A stretch of DNA of 64,000 nucleotides from Psychrobacter sp. ANT_WB68 (lineage in GTDB: Bacteria > Pseudomonadota > Gammaproteobacteria > Pseudomonadales > Moraxellaceae), in assembly GCF_008369115.1 (NCBI RefSeq), contig NZ_VOAZ01000005.1, positions 82,400 through 146,399 of the forward strand, given 5' to 3'. Numbering within the stretch: position 1 is the stretch's first letter; each line of letters starts with the position of its first letter. The position numbers and the translations under genes are program-made. Under the pieces are notes generated by a model. That model was given only the letters and a program-made list of their open reading frames with translations, did not search any database and was not told where the DNA came from. Of this stretch, positions 28,189-37,365 are shown piece by piece.

Positions 28189-28797
28189 TTATTTAGGCAA
28201 TAATACAGTATCGATTACATGTACTACACCGTTGGTTGCCATCATGTCAGTTCCAGTGATGTTTGCTGTATTACCGCTTGCATCAGTAATAACATTGGCA
28301 TCGCTAATCATGATGGTTTGACCATTGACCGTTTCAATAGCGGTGTTATAAGGAATGTCAGCGGCTTTTACGACCATAGGAACAACATGGTACGGTAGTA
28401 CACTTTTTAGCAAATCAGTATTAGCCAATAACTCTTCTTTAGTCACATTCAACTTGGTCAATACCGCAGCAAATGCTTCGTCAGTAGGTGCAAAGACAGT
28501 ATATGTGCCTGCGTCCATCATCATCGTATCAAGACCAGCAGCTTTCAATGCAGCAGTTAGTATTGATAAATCTGGGTTGGCGGCAGCAATTTCAGCAATA
28601 CTTTGTGTCGCTGCTGCTTCAGGCATAGACGCTGCATCAGCTTCTGCGACTGCTTCAGGAGCGACTTCTGGTTCTACGGCCACATCAGTGGTTGCTTCTG
28701 GCTCAACCGGCTCCGTTACTGCTTTTTTATCATCACAGGCTGCTAGTGACAGTGCAGCAGTAACAACGGCAATAGATAGTAGGCTTTTCTTTAACAT
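28189..28797 (-). CDS. fasciclin-domain lipoprotein
   Basis: The 202-aa protein has a signal peptide ending in a lipobox LAAC (C21). A Glu/Ala/Val/Pro-rich linker (about 25-65) and one FAS1 domain follow. The FAS1 motifs are TVFAPTDEAFA (H1 region), LLKSVLPYHVVP (about 130-141) and NGVVHVIDTVLLPK (H2) at the end. FAS1 domains mediate adhesion. The paralogue at 29136 has the same build, and a decayed third copy lies between them. Confidence 0.92.
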   Translation of the reverse strand: MLKKSLLSIAVVTAALSLAACDDKKAVTEPVEPEATTDVAVEPEVAPEAVAEADAASMPEAAATQSIAEIAAANPDLSILTAALKAAGLDTMMMDAGTYTVFAPTDEAFAAVLTKLNVTKEELLANTDLLKSVLPYHVVPMVVKAADIPYNTAIETVNGQTIMISDANVITDASGNTANITGTDMMATNGVVHVIDTVLLPK

Positions 28798-29135
28798 AGT
28801 ACATTCCTTTGAGGTAGATAACTATTAAATACGGGATAACTTAAAATATAAACGATGAAAAGATGGCTTATAAACGATATTCTCAAGATAATTTAAGGCT
28901 CTTCTAACTCAGCTACGCTTATAGTTAGCTAACATCTTAACTGATTTATTTTTAATTCATATATTCTTAGGTAGTAACACTGTGGCAATAACGTATATAA
29001 CACGCGTATTTCGTATTTTGTTTTATAACTAAATATAAAGCTGCTTACGACAGCTTCATATCTAGTTGTTCGACAATCAAACCATGCTTTATTCAAAACG
29101 GTAATAACATAGCTTTAAAATTTTCTTCTACTATA
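28798..29135. other. spacer holding a decayed fasciclin end
   Basis: This 338-bp gap lies between two intact fasciclin genes on the same strand. It contains a minus-strand remnant of a fasciclin C-terminus (28957-29007). Nothing else is recognisable. The promoter of the 28189 gene should also lie here. Confidence 0.5.
28957..29007 (-). pseudogene. fasciclin C-terminal remnant
   Basis: The minus-strand reading gives RVIYVIATVLLPKNI and a stop. It aligns with the C-terminal H2 end of both neighbours (GVVHVIDTVLLPK and GVVHVIDRVLLPK), sharing nine of the twelve residues from the first V with the 28189 protein. There is no open frame long enough for a FAS1 domain upstream. I infer a third tandem copy largely deleted. 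Confidence 0.55.
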
Positions 29136-29690
29136 TTATTTAGGCAACAATACTCTATCAATTACATGTACGACGCCATTACTAGCAGCGATGTCTGTTT
29201 TTAGGATATTGGTTGTGCGCCCATTCTCATCCATCAATTTACCTTGCGCAGTCACCATCAGCGTATCTTTGCTTAGCATCATCACATTGCCTGGCTTAAC
29301 ATCTTTTGCGTACACTGGAGCAGCACCGTTAATCACGTGATAGCCTAAAATTTTGGTCAATAAGGGCTTATTGGCAAAAAGTTGTGCTTTGGTCATGCCA
29401 GTTTCTTGTAGCACTTGCAAGAATGCAGCATTAGTTGGAGCAAAAATTGTATAGTGAGCATTAGGGTTAGACAGCGCGCCCGCTAAATCAGCGGCGACAA
29501 CGGCTTCTACCAGTAGAGAAAAATCAGGATTACTTTGAGCGATTTGTACCACATTCACTTTTGCCATTGGCTGACTGTGCATTGGCGCTTTCATGGCAGA
29601 GGTTTTAGTGGGCATCATATTATTACAGGCGCTAAGACCCGCGATAGAGAGTGCCAGTGTGCCAAGGGTAGCGATTTTGAGAATTTTCAT
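29136..29690 (-). CDS. fasciclin-domain lipoprotein (paralogue)
   Basis: The 184-aa protein has a signal peptide with lipobox LSAC (C22) and a short Met/Pro/Lys-rich linker. A single FAS1 domain contains YTIFAPTNAAFLQVL, KILGYHVINGAA and NGVVHVIDRVLLPK. It is shorter in its linker than the 28189 paralogue and lacks its acidic Glu/Pro region. The two genes are about 340 bp apart in the same direction. Their shared domain and separate signal peptides indicate tandem duplication. Confidence 0.9.
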   Translation of the reverse strand: MKILKIATLGTLALSIAGLSACNNMMPTKTSAMKAPMHSQPMAKVNVVQIAQSNPDFSLLVEAVVAADLAGALSNPNAHYTIFAPTNAAFLQVLQETGMTKAQLFANKPLLTKILGYHVINGAAPVYAKDVKPGNVMMLSKDTLMVTAQGKLMDENGRTTNILKTDIAASNGVVHVIDRVLLPK

Positions 29691-30464
29691 AATATTATCC
29701 TTAATGATTGAATATCTATAACTTATTGAATTTTACGACGGTCTTACGGGTTAGATTGTCTTTCCTTAGAACCACTGTGTATAGCTCTCGCTAACTTTTA
29801 GCCTTTAGACACTCGTATTTAATAACCTGTTGTTAATGACGACTCCTTACAATCTGTTGTCATTAACTATTCTCAATAACGCTCAAGTTGTCAATCACGC
29901 GCGTATAAAAACCATTAGCATTAACTAATAAGTATTGCTTACGAAACATCAATCCTTCTGAAATTAAATTAACATATAGCCAAGCGTTATGAATTTATGT
30001 TTAGTCTATTTTTTGTGCTATGAATGTAAGTTTTGTCAGTGTTTTAGGTGAACAATTAGAGCTTTACGATAGAAAGCAAAGCTTTATGTAATCATCGAGT
30101 AAAAGGATATTCATTTGTGCCAAGTAACGTTGTGCAATAGAATTTAAAACTATCACGATACATTAAATAATAAAGCCAGTAATGATAAAATCAGCAACGA
30201 CAAAACCAGCAATGAAATGCCAAACTCCTCATATTTTCAAATACTATAACTGCAATGGTTTTGCCAAAGTGGAATAAAGACAATTCCGCGAGCCATAGGT
30301 ATTTCATGCTAGAATAATCCAGATTTGCTTATTGGTTTTTAAGCCATTATTTTATTAAACGTAGTATTTTAGACGCTCTACCCTATTACAAAGCCAAAAT
30401 TGAAAAACTCTGAACGACTTCTCTTTCTTCCTTTTATTATATTGACTCTATAAGCAGCGCTCCT
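29691..30464. other. 774-bp spacer upstream of metH
   Basis: No gene is visible in this stretch. It contains a threefold degenerate 15-bp tandem repeat (30172-30216). I looked for a cobalamin riboswitch or other leader before metH and found no B12-box-like or SAM-type pattern. The promoters for the fasciclin gene (minus) and metH (plus) are not placed. Confidence 0.45.
30172..30216. repeat. degenerate 15-bp tandem repeat, three copies
   Basis: The three consecutive units are AAAGCCAGTAATGAT, AAAATCAGCAACGAC and AAAACCAGCAATGAA. They lie in the spacer upstream of metH, and no start codon opens a frame through them. They may be a replication-slippage relic. Confidence 0.5.
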
Positions 30465-33400
30465 ATGACTCAACAGACCACAACATCATCGACTTCCTCT
30501 TCCTCTTCCGCTGATAGCAATGCCGATTTATCGAATATGGCTGATGACTTTATCCTCACGCCACCTGCTATGTTTCCTTATAAGGCGCAGCAGCAAAACG
30601 CACGCGCTCGTATTACCGAGCAAATAGCGTCACGGATTATGATGTTAGATGGCGCGATGGGCACGCACATTCAGAATTATAAGTTGGAAGAGGCGGATTA
30701 TCGCGGCGAGCGTTTTGCTGACATTGAACAAGATGTACGCGGTAATAATGATTTGCTGGTACTCACGCAGCCGCATATGATCAAAGAGATTCATATCGCC
30801 CATCTTGAGGCAGGTGCGGATATTATTGAGACCAACAGCTTCAATGGTACGCGCCTATCGATGGCCGATTATAATATGCAACATCTGGTGCCAGAGCTGA
30901 ATAAAACGGCTGCCAAGATTGCTCGCGAAGCTGCTGATGAATTTACCGCCAAGACCCCAGAGAAGCCACGCTTCGTGGCTGGGGTCATAGGACCGACATC
31001 GCGTACTTGTTCGCTGTCACCTGATGTCAATGATCCGGCCTTTCGTAATATTACCTTTGATGAATTGGTGCTTAATTATCGTGAAGCGACGCTGGCATTA
31101 ATAGAAGGCGGCGTTGATATTCTGTTAATCGAGACCATCTTTGATACGCTAAATGCCAAGGCAGCAATCTTTGCGGTAACGGGCGTTTTTGAGGATATTG
31201 GTTTTGAATTACCGATTATGATTTCGGGTACGATTACCGATGCGTCAGGTCGAACTTTATCAGGTCAAACGGCTGAAGCCTTTTATAACTCGATTCGCCA
31301 TGCCAAACCGCTATCGGTTGGCTTTAACTGTGCATTAGGTGCTGATGCGCTACGTCCGCATATCCAAACATTATCTAATATTGCCAATACTTATGTGTCA
31401 GCGCATCCAAATGCTGGTCTGCCCAATGAGTTTGGTGAGTACGATGAAGGTGCTAGAGAAACCACAGCATTGCTTGAAGGCTTTGCCAAAGCCGGTATCT
31501 TAAACATCGTCGGCGGCTGCTGTGGTACGACGCCTGAGCACATTCGCCAAATCGCTAATATGGTGGCCAATTATCCACCACGCGTGATTCCTGAGATCCC
31601 ACCTGCCTGCCGCTTATCAGGACTTGAACCTTTTACCATCAATAAAGACAGTCTATTCGTCAACGTCGGTGAACGTACCAACGTGACGGGTTCAAAGAAA
31701 TTCTTACGTTTAATCAAAACAGAAGCCTATACCGAAGCACTCGATGTCGCCCGTGACCAAGTCGAAGGGGGCGCGCAAATCGTCGATATCAATATGGATG
31801 AAGGCATGCTTGACTCCAAGCAAGCGATGATTCACTTCGTTAATCTGGTCTCGGGCGAGCCAGATATCAGCCGTGTGCCATTGATGCTCGACTCGTCAAA
31901 ATGGGACATTATCGAAGAAGGGCTTAAACGTACCCAAGGTAAATGTGTCGTTAACTCAATCTCATTAAAAGAAGGTCATGCCGAGTTCGTTGAGCGTGCC
32001 AAGCTCTGCATGCGCTACGGTGCCGCTGTTATTGTCATGGCATTTGATGAAGACGGACAAGCCGACACTTATGAACGTAAGATTCAGATTTGTCAACGTA
32101 GCTATGATGTCTTGGTTAATGAAGTTGGCTTCCCGTCTGAAGATATTATCTTTGACCCCAATATTTTTGCCGTCGCCACCGGTATTACCGAACATAATAA
32201 CTACGGCGCCGACTTTATCAACGCCACCAAATGGATTACAGAAAACTTGCCCAATGCCATGGTATCGGGCGGCGTCTCTAACGTTTCGTTCAGTTTCCGT
32301 GGTAATCCAATTCGTGAAGCCATTAACTCTGTATTCCTCTATCATGCGATTCAAAATGGCTTAACCATGGGTATCGTCAATCCAGCCATGCTTGAGCTTT
32401 ATGACGATATTCCAAAGGAAGCACGTGATGCAATCGAAGATGTGATGCTCAATCGCAACCAAGGCGAGAGCGGTCAAGATGCCACCGAACGGTTGATGAC
32501 CATTGCTGAAAGCTATCAAGACGGCGGTAAGAAAAAAGACAGTACCGTCGATATGTCATGGCGTGAAGGCACGGTAGAAGAACGGATTGCCCATGCTTTA
32601 GTAAAAGGTATCACTACCTTTATCGATGCTGATACCAAAGAAGCGTGGGAGAAATATCCCAAGCCACTAGAAGTGATCGAAGGTCCACTGATGGATGGTA
32701 TGAATATTGTCGGCGACTTATTTGGTGCCGGTAAAATGTTCTTACCGCAAGTGGTGAAATCTGCGCGCGTCATGAAGCAATCGGTTGCTTGGTTAAACCC
32801 GTATATCGAAGCGGAAAAAGTCGAGGGCGAAAAGAAAGGTAAAATCCTCATGGCGACAGTCAAAGGTGATGTCCATGATATCGGCAAAAACATCGTCGGC
32901 GTAGTACTTGGCTGTAACGGCTACGATATCGTCGATCTGGGTGTCATGGTACCGTGTGAGAAAATCCTTGATACCGCTATCGCAGAGGAAGTCGATATCA
33001 TCGGGCTATCAGGTCTGATTACACCGAGCCTCGATGAGATGGTCTATGTTGCCAAGCAAATGCAAGAGCGTGGCATGACCCTACCTTTGATGATTGGCGG
33101 GGCAACGACTTCTAAGGCCCATACCGCGGTCAAAGTCGAACCACAATACCAAAACAATGCTGTCATCTATGTAGCGGATGCTTCACGCTCAGTCGGCGTA
33201 GTCACTAAGCTGCTGTCCAAAGAGCACCGTCAAGGTCTTATCGATGAGACGCGCGAAGAATACATAAAGGTACGTGAGCGCCTTGCTAAGCGTCAACCGA
33301 AAGCAGCAAAAATATCTTATGCTGAATCAATAGAGCTTGGTTTTAAGGATGATTGGGAAAACTATGTACCGCCAGTACCTAATAAGCTCGGACAAGTGAT

Positions 33401-34280
33401 ATTTGACGATTATCCCATCACCAACCTGTTGCCTTATATCGACTGGACGCCGTTCTTTATTTCTTGGGGTCTGGCGGGTAAATATCCAAAAATCTTGCAA
33501 GATGATGTGGTCGGCGAAGCGGCACGTGATTTGTTTGATAATGCCAATGACTTGATGCAAAAGATGATTGATGAAAAATTAATCGTCGCAAAAGGGGTAT
33601 TTAAACTCATGCCAGCCCGTCGCACTGCCGCGGATACGGTAACTGTCTATAACAAAGCTCCGACTGAGGGCGGCACAGCAGAATATCAATTTGAGCATCT
33701 GCGCCAACAAAGCGATAAAGCCAGCGGCAAACCTAACTTTAGCTTGGCGGACTTTATCTCACCATCAGAAACTCATACTGATTATCTTGGTGGCTTTACC
33801 GTCTCGATAGTTGGCACAGAAGCGCTGGCTGAGAAGTATAAAGCCGCTGGAGATGACTATAATGCCATTATGGTACAAGCCTTATCTGACCGTTTAGCCG
33901 AAGCCTTTGCCGAGCATCTGCATGAGCTGATTCGTAAAGAATATTGGGGTTACCAACCGACTGAGTCACTTACTAATGATGAGATGATTAAAGAAAAATA
34001 CGTCGGTATCCGCCCTGCGCCTGGTTACCCTGCCTGCCCTGAGCATACCGAAAAAGGTAAATTGTTTGAATGGCTGGGCACCGTTGACGCTATCGGCACG
34101 AGGCTGACTGAAAGCTATGCGATGTGGCCTGCATCTTCGGTCAGCGGCTTCTATTACTCTCATCCTGAGAGTGAATACTTTAACGTTGGTAAAATCAGCA
34201 CCGATCAGTTAGAGAGCTATGCGGAGCGTAAAGGTTGGGATATGAAAACCGCTGAAAAGTGGTTGAATCCGAATTTGTAG
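30465..34280 (+). CDS. metH: cobalamin-dependent methionine synthase
   Basis: The 1271-aa enzyme transfers methyl from methyltetrahydrofolate to homocysteine via B12. The domains run in order. The homocysteine domain (about 40-360) has zinc cysteines in GFNCALGAD and [10 protein letters not shown]. The pterin domain (about 390-650) shows [12 protein letters not shown]. The cap and B12 domains (about 680-930) carry GDVHDIGKN with D802 and H804, the lower ligand. The SAM activation domain (about 950-1271) shows [12 protein letters not shown] near 1183. The N-terminal Ser/Thr run is low-complexity. It is a complete four-domain enzyme and monocistronic. No leader riboswitch is seen. Confidence 0.98.
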   Translation: MTQQTTTSSTSSSSSADSNADLSNMADDFILTPPAMFPYKAQQQNARARITEQIASRIMMLDGAMGTHIQNYKLEEADYRGERFADIEQDVRGNNDLLVLTQPHMIKEIHIAHLEAGADIIETNSFNGTRLSMADYNMQHLVPELNKTAAKIAREAADEFTAKTPEKPRFVAGVIGPTSRTCSLSPDVNDPAFRNITFDELVLNYREATLALIEGGVDILLIETIFDTLNAKAAIFAVTGVFEDIGFELPIMISGTITDASGRTLSGQTAEAFYNSIRHAKPLSVGFNCALGADALRPHIQTLSNIANTYVSAHPNAGLPNEFGEYDEGARETTALLEGFAKAGILNIVGGCCGTTPEHIRQIANMVANYPPRVIPEIPPACRLSGLEPFTINKDSLFVNVGERTNVTGSKKFLRLIKTEAYTEALDVARDQVEGGAQIVDINMDEGMLDSKQAMIHFVNLVSGEPDISRVPLMLDSSKWDIIEEGLKRTQGKCVVNSISLKEGHAEFVERAKLCMRYGAAVIVMAFDEDGQADTYERKIQICQRSYDVLVNEVGFPSEDIIFDPNIFAVATGITEHNNYGADFINATKWITENLPNAMVSGGVSNVSFSFRGNPIREAINSVFLYHAIQNGLTMGIVNPAMLELYDDIPKEARDAIEDVMLNRNQGESGQDATERLMTIAESYQDGGKKKDSTVDMSWREGTVEERIAHALVKGITTFIDADTKEAWEKYPKPLEVIEGPLMDGMNIVGDLFGAGKMFLPQVVKSARVMKQSVAWLNPYIEAEKVEGEKKGKILMATVKGDVHDIGKNIVGVVLGCNGYDIVDLGVMVPCEKILDTAIAEEVDIIGLSGLITPSLDEMVYVAKQMQERGMTLPLMIGGATTSKAHTAVKVEPQYQNNAVIYVADASRSVGVVTKLLSKEHRQGLIDETREEYIKVRERLAKRQPKAAKISYAESIELGFKDDWENYVPPVPNKLGQVIFDDYPITNLLPYIDWTPFFISWGLAGKYPKILQDDVVGEAARDLFDNANDLMQKMIDEKLIVAKGVFKLMPARRTAADTVTVYNKAPTEGGTAEYQFEHLRQQSDKASGKPNFSLADFISPSETHTDYLGGFTVSIVGTEALAEKYKAAGDDYNAIMVQALSDRLAEAFAEHLHELIRKEYWGYQPTESLTNDEMIKEKYVGIRPAPGYPACPEHTEKGKLFEWLGTVDAIGTRLTESYAMWPASSVSGFYYSHPESEYFNVGKISTDQLESYAERKGWDMKTAEKWLNPNL

Positions 34281-34346
34281 GTTAACAATTAGGTTACGTT
34301 CCCATTAGAATCAATTAGCTACTATTGCTAAATAGTCTATAAAACT

Positions 34347-34374
34347 TTCGATTCAAACCAAGGTTTGAATCGAA
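34347..34374. repeat. 13-bp perfect inverted repeat after metH
   Basis: TTCGATTCAAACC and GGTTTGAATCGAA are separated by two bases. It lies between the convergent metH and 34381 genes, 67 bp past the metH stop. There is no T-run, and the two-base centre leaves an almost loopless stem, so it is as likely a protein site as a terminator. Confidence 0.5.
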
Positions 34375-34380
34375 CTACAT

Positions 34381-34881
34381 TTAATTCTGCGGAAAAAATA
34401 AAACGTTATATAAGGTCTCAATATCATCGTATCGAGTAAACTGTCCTTTATTAATCGTGCGTATGTTAGGTCGTTCTGCTTTTAAACCATTAGCATTAGC
34501 TTTAGTATGCTTTGCAACTTTAGCGTTTTCTAATCCAGTTAAGGGCTTTCCTGCCACTGCGCCAAAGAAGTAGAAAGATTTTAACTCTAATGTATCTTCA
34601 TCAAAGAGTATCCAGACAATACATCCTGAAGGCTTATTGGCTAAGCGAACATTGACTTTTTGACCTGATGTCTTAGCACCAAATTTTGAAGTCTTTAGTT
34701 GAATATGACGAATAATGTTATTATCTTCAAGGACAACATCGCAACCTGCGTTGTCAACTTCAGGTTTCATGACCTCTAATTGGCAATCGTCCTTTAGCCA
34801 CGATAACTTAAGCATTTCACCAATAAATAAGTGTTCAATAAGCTTTTCTCTAAAACTTGAATGTTCAAAATGTTTACTCAT
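34381..34881 (-). CDS. orphan PD-(D/E)XK-like protein
   Basis: The 166-aa cytosolic protein is not assigned to a named family. Residues E22, D48 and the Q61-L-K63 triad (GCDVVLEDNNIIRHIQLKTS) match the E...D...(E/Q)xK pattern of restriction-endonuclease-like folds, including Mrr-like domains. After it come NVRLANKPSGCIVWILFD and an Asn/Lys-rich C-terminal half. No methyltransferase, toxin or antitoxin gene is adjacent, so a restriction system is not indicated. It may be an accessory gene; its lower GC and isolated position are suggestive only. Confidence 0.55.
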   Translation of the reverse strand: MSKHFEHSSFREKLIEHLFIGEMLKLSWLKDDCQLEVMKPEVDNAGCDVVLEDNNIIRHIQLKTSKFGAKTSGQKVNVRLANKPSGCIVWILFDEDTLELKSFYFFGAVAGKPLTGLENAKVAKHTKANANGLKAERPNIRTINKGQFTRYDDIETLYNVLFFPQN

Positions 34882-34907
34882 AATTTACCTTAATATTTTG
34901 AAGTAAC

Positions 34908-35054
34908 TCAATCTGATTTACTTTTTGCAAGCCGACACCTCTCTGAACAATAAATCACCTGCTCCCAATCCTTTTCCCACTTCTTACGCCAGCTAAACGA
35001 ACGCTGGCACACGGGGCAGATTTTTTGCGGTAAGTTTACTTTTTTATGTGCCAT
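34908..35054 (-). CDS. DUF2256 mini-protein, copy 1
   Basis: The 48-aa protein contains two Cys pairs: C13 and C16 ([16 protein letters not shown]) and C36 and C40 ([13 protein letters not shown]), the DUF2256 zinc-ribbon arrangement. It begins MAHKKVNL and is preceded by AAGGGAG on the minus strand. The paralogue lies 39 bp upstream in the same direction. Function is unknown. Confidence 0.85.
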   Translation of the reverse strand: MAHKKVNLPQKICPVCQRSFSWRKKWEKDWEQVIYCSERCRLAKSKSD

Positions 35055-35093
35055 CGTCTGCTCCCTTCTATATCTCTACTTCACTATTAACGT

Positions 35094-35264
35094 TTATCTA
35101 TCTTCTTTTTTATGATCCAACCCTTCATACTTTTTCACGCGGCGGCATTGGTCAGAGCAATAGACCATGCTCTCCCAGTTTTTATCTAGCTTTTTAGTCC
35201 AACTAAACTCACGCTCGCAGACAGGACATTCCTTTTTGCGGACGTTTTTCTTTTTATGCGCCAT
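35094..35264 (-). CDS. DUF2256 mini-protein, copy 2
   Basis: The 56-aa protein starts at the ATG at 35264 (MAHKKKNV; AAAGGTAAAT upstream), not at the earlier in-frame ATG. It has the same zinc-ribbon layout as its neighbour: C13 and C16 (KECPVCEREFSWTKKL), then VYCSDQCRRVKKYEG. The two copies are tandem, and this one has a longer, charged tail (LDHKKEDR). The longer frame would overlap the end of the TolB-like gene, which supports the shorter start. Confidence 0.85.
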   Translation of the reverse strand: MAHKKKNVRKKECPVCEREFSWTKKLDKNWESMVYCSDQCRRVKKYEGLDHKKEDR

Positions 35265-35293
35265 GATATTTACCTTTAAATTAAAAAAACGAT

Positions 35294-36286
35294 TTAACGA
35301 CCCCAAATGGGTGAGCGCACTACCCCGTCCGTCTTACTGCTAATAGCATAGCTTGCATTACCGGATAATGAATGAATAACTAAGCTGCCGCCATTTTGAC
35401 CACTCACTTGTGGAAGCTTTGTGGGGTAGACGGCATACTGTGCAGAGGGGGACAGACGCGCTGGCTCATCCAGCCCCGTTTCTGCCAGATTGATGACTTG
35501 TCCTGTAGCGAGCATCATCACCGCCGCCTTGCGACCATTAAGATAGGCCAAATGCTGACCATCTAAGCTCAGTTGCGGACTGGCCGCATAGCCTGCTGTC
35601 GGTATAATGCTCGCATGACCAGTGGTAAAGCTATAACGATAAATGCTGGGGCGTCCAGCGCGAACTTTATCACTAGTATAGACGAAGCTTTGCCCATCGG
35701 CAGCGTAGCTTGGCTGCACTTCGGTACTAGGCAAGGTGGTGAGCTGTCTCGTATTACCGTCATTCAGACGCATCTCATAGATATCGGCATTGCCGCCAAC
35801 CGTTGAGCTATAGAGCAGTTTTTGCCCATCAGGCGAAAATGACGCTGATAAATTACTGCCCTCCCCATCTACGATTAGATTTTGGGTTTTACTTTTACGG
35901 TCATATATATAAATCTTTGGATGCTGGCGCGCGGCTTGTTTACTGTAAGCAAGTATTTGACCATCTGCTGACCATGCCGGTGCATAAATATAACCATTGA
36001 GCTGATCTATCAATTGGCGGTCGCTGCCATCAGGACGAATGCTATAAAGCGTCGATATCTTTGCCGCGCCAAAACCCTGTTCCTCGACATAAGCAATGCG
36101 CCCTTGTCGATCTATCGCTGGCATGCGTGCCGTCAGCGGATTACTCACACTCATATCAGCAGGCGTTTTAGTGAGCGTGTTCGGCAATGTCTGACAACCC
36201 GTTAACATACTAAAAGTCGTTAACGCCATGATGCTACTCATCGTACCTATATTGATGAATGGCTTGGATACAAAGGTTTTTAACAT
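35294..36286 (-). CDS. TolB-like beta-propeller lipoprotein
   Basis: The 330-aa protein has an N-terminal signal with a lipobox-like LTGC near residue 31. It then has repeated WD40-like/PD40 blades of the TolB type, for example IYAPAWSADGQILAYSKQ, LSASFSPDGQKLLYSS, VQPSYAADGQSFVYTSDK and PQLSLDGQHLAYLNG. The blade motif S.DGQ..aYs recurs four to five times. This is not TolB itself; a periplasmic binding or scaffold role is inferred. It precedes the DUF2256 pair in the same direction, about 30 bp apart. Confidence 0.85.
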   Translation of the reverse strand: MLKTFVSKPFINIGTMSSIMALTTFSMLTGCQTLPNTLTKTPADMSVSNPLTARMPAIDRQGRIAYVEEQGFGAAKISTLYSIRPDGSDRQLIDQLNGYIYAPAWSADGQILAYSKQAARQHPKIYIYDRKSKTQNLIVDGEGSNLSASFSPDGQKLLYSSTVGGNADIYEMRLNDGNTRQLTTLPSTEVQPSYAADGQSFVYTSDKVRAGRPSIYRYSFTTGHASIIPTAGYAASPQLSLDGQHLAYLNGRKAAVMMLATGQVINLAETGLDEPARLSPSAQYAVYPTKLPQVSGQNGGSLVIHSLSGNASYAISSKTDGVVRSPIWGR

Positions 36287-36439
36287 AAAATGACGTCCAA
36301 TAAAGCGTTGATTATTGCGTGCTGAGGAGCTTAATAAGTCAGGCTAAAAAATTGATAGCATAAAAAATATCGTGATACTTTGAACATTTCGCCTTAGCCG
36401 CTAATGACAGTGTAGCGTAAACCATCGCAAATTTTAGAT

Positions 36440-36475
36440 AAAAAAATGCCTCACTGATAAGCGAGGCGTTTTTTA
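36440..36475 (-). terminator. terminator of the META-domain gene
   Basis: The stem AAAAAATGCCTC/GAGGCGTTTTTT with a short loop has six T on the minus strand. It lies about 35 bp past the stop at 36511. Confidence 0.85.
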
Positions 36476-36510
36476 TATAACAACTATGATAGTGGATCTA
36501 ACGGACTATC

Positions 36511-36999
36511 TTATTTAGAAACTGCTTTAAAGTGGGCAACTTGATTGCTATTTGTAATGGTTAGGATAGGCGTGTTATTCGCATTGTTGCTGATGCTATA
36601 TTTACCTTGTACGGTCGCCATCGTTGCTGTATCAAAACTTGCTTGTGGCTCAGGACATGCCATCATAGTAGATAAGACATTACCTAATACAACATTGCCA
36701 TTTACCACGCTATAACTGGCGCCAATATTATTACAAGTATTCACAAAGGCTACACGGTCATTACCGTTATCTTTAAAGAATTTCAATGTCAATGGCTTGG
36801 CTGGATCAAAGAACAGCTGACTAACTTTTTGGCCATTGGTGCGCTTAGCATCAACGAGCTGCCAATCATACGCTTGTAACGCAGTAGAAGTAATTGGTTG
36901 CGTCACTGGTGCAGTAACGGTAGGGGCAGTTTGGCAACCAGCAGCCAATGTACCTACAGCAAGCGTGGCAGCCATCATCATTTTAGTCATGTTTTTCAT
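36511..36999 (-). CDS. META/HslJ-domain lipoprotein
   Basis: The 162-aa protein starts at the ATG at 36999 (AGGAG 6 bp upstream; an earlier in-frame start lacks this). Its lipobox is LAAGC near residue 22. The META (HslJ-like) domain follows, with QAYDWQLVDAKRTNG, VAFVNTCNNIGASYSVVNGNVVLGN (quoted in parts) and MMACPEPQ, where the Cys pair is typical. The META domain of HslJ is linked to heat-shock and novobiocin tolerance in E. coli. The exact role is unknown. Confidence 0.85.
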   Translation of the reverse strand: MKNMTKMMMAATLAVGTLAAGCQTAPTVTAPVTQPITSTALQAYDWQLVDAKRTNGQKVSQLFFDPAKPLTLKFFKDNGNDRVAFVNTCNNIGASYSVVNGNVVLGNVLSTMMACPEPQASFDTATMATVQGKYSISNNANNTPILTITNSNQVAHFKAVSK

Positions 37000-37365
37000 A
37001 TAAACTCCTAGAGGTTTCAAATATAAATGTACAAAGGTAAAAAGGTAAAAACATCATTGTTTATCATATTAAGCGGTAGCATTTGCTATGATTAATTTGT
37101 TTTTATCATCAGTCTAAACAATGCGGCTATTATGCCTATAATGCATAAGCCTGTCATGATAGATTAAGTACTAATTACCGTTATATTTGTTCCGCTCTAC
37201 AGTATTTTTGCTAACATGCCTTGCCAAGCTTTCTATTAACTGTTAGCACACAATCTTTTGTCTTATGCTTAAGAAACTATTGTATATTTAAAGGCTTATC
37301 AAGCTATATCTACATCTACGTCTGTTCATTTACCTCTAATAGATACCGGTAGTCAGTCTCTTTCA
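37000..37365. other. spacer between META gene and foldase gene
   Basis: No gene or strong hairpin is visible in these 366 bp. The region is AT-rich. It should contain the META gene promoter and the end of the lipase-foldase transcript, but no clear terminator is seen after the foldase stop. Confidence 0.4.

Noticed and set aside
29691..30464. A cobalamin or SAM riboswitch upstream of metH
   Set aside because: No B12-box-like motif or paired stems of known riboswitch classes could be read in the leader.
31965..32364. Overlapping 120-130 codon frames inside metH
   Set aside because: They lie wholly within the pterin domain of a well-conserved enzyme in other frames and have no independent support.
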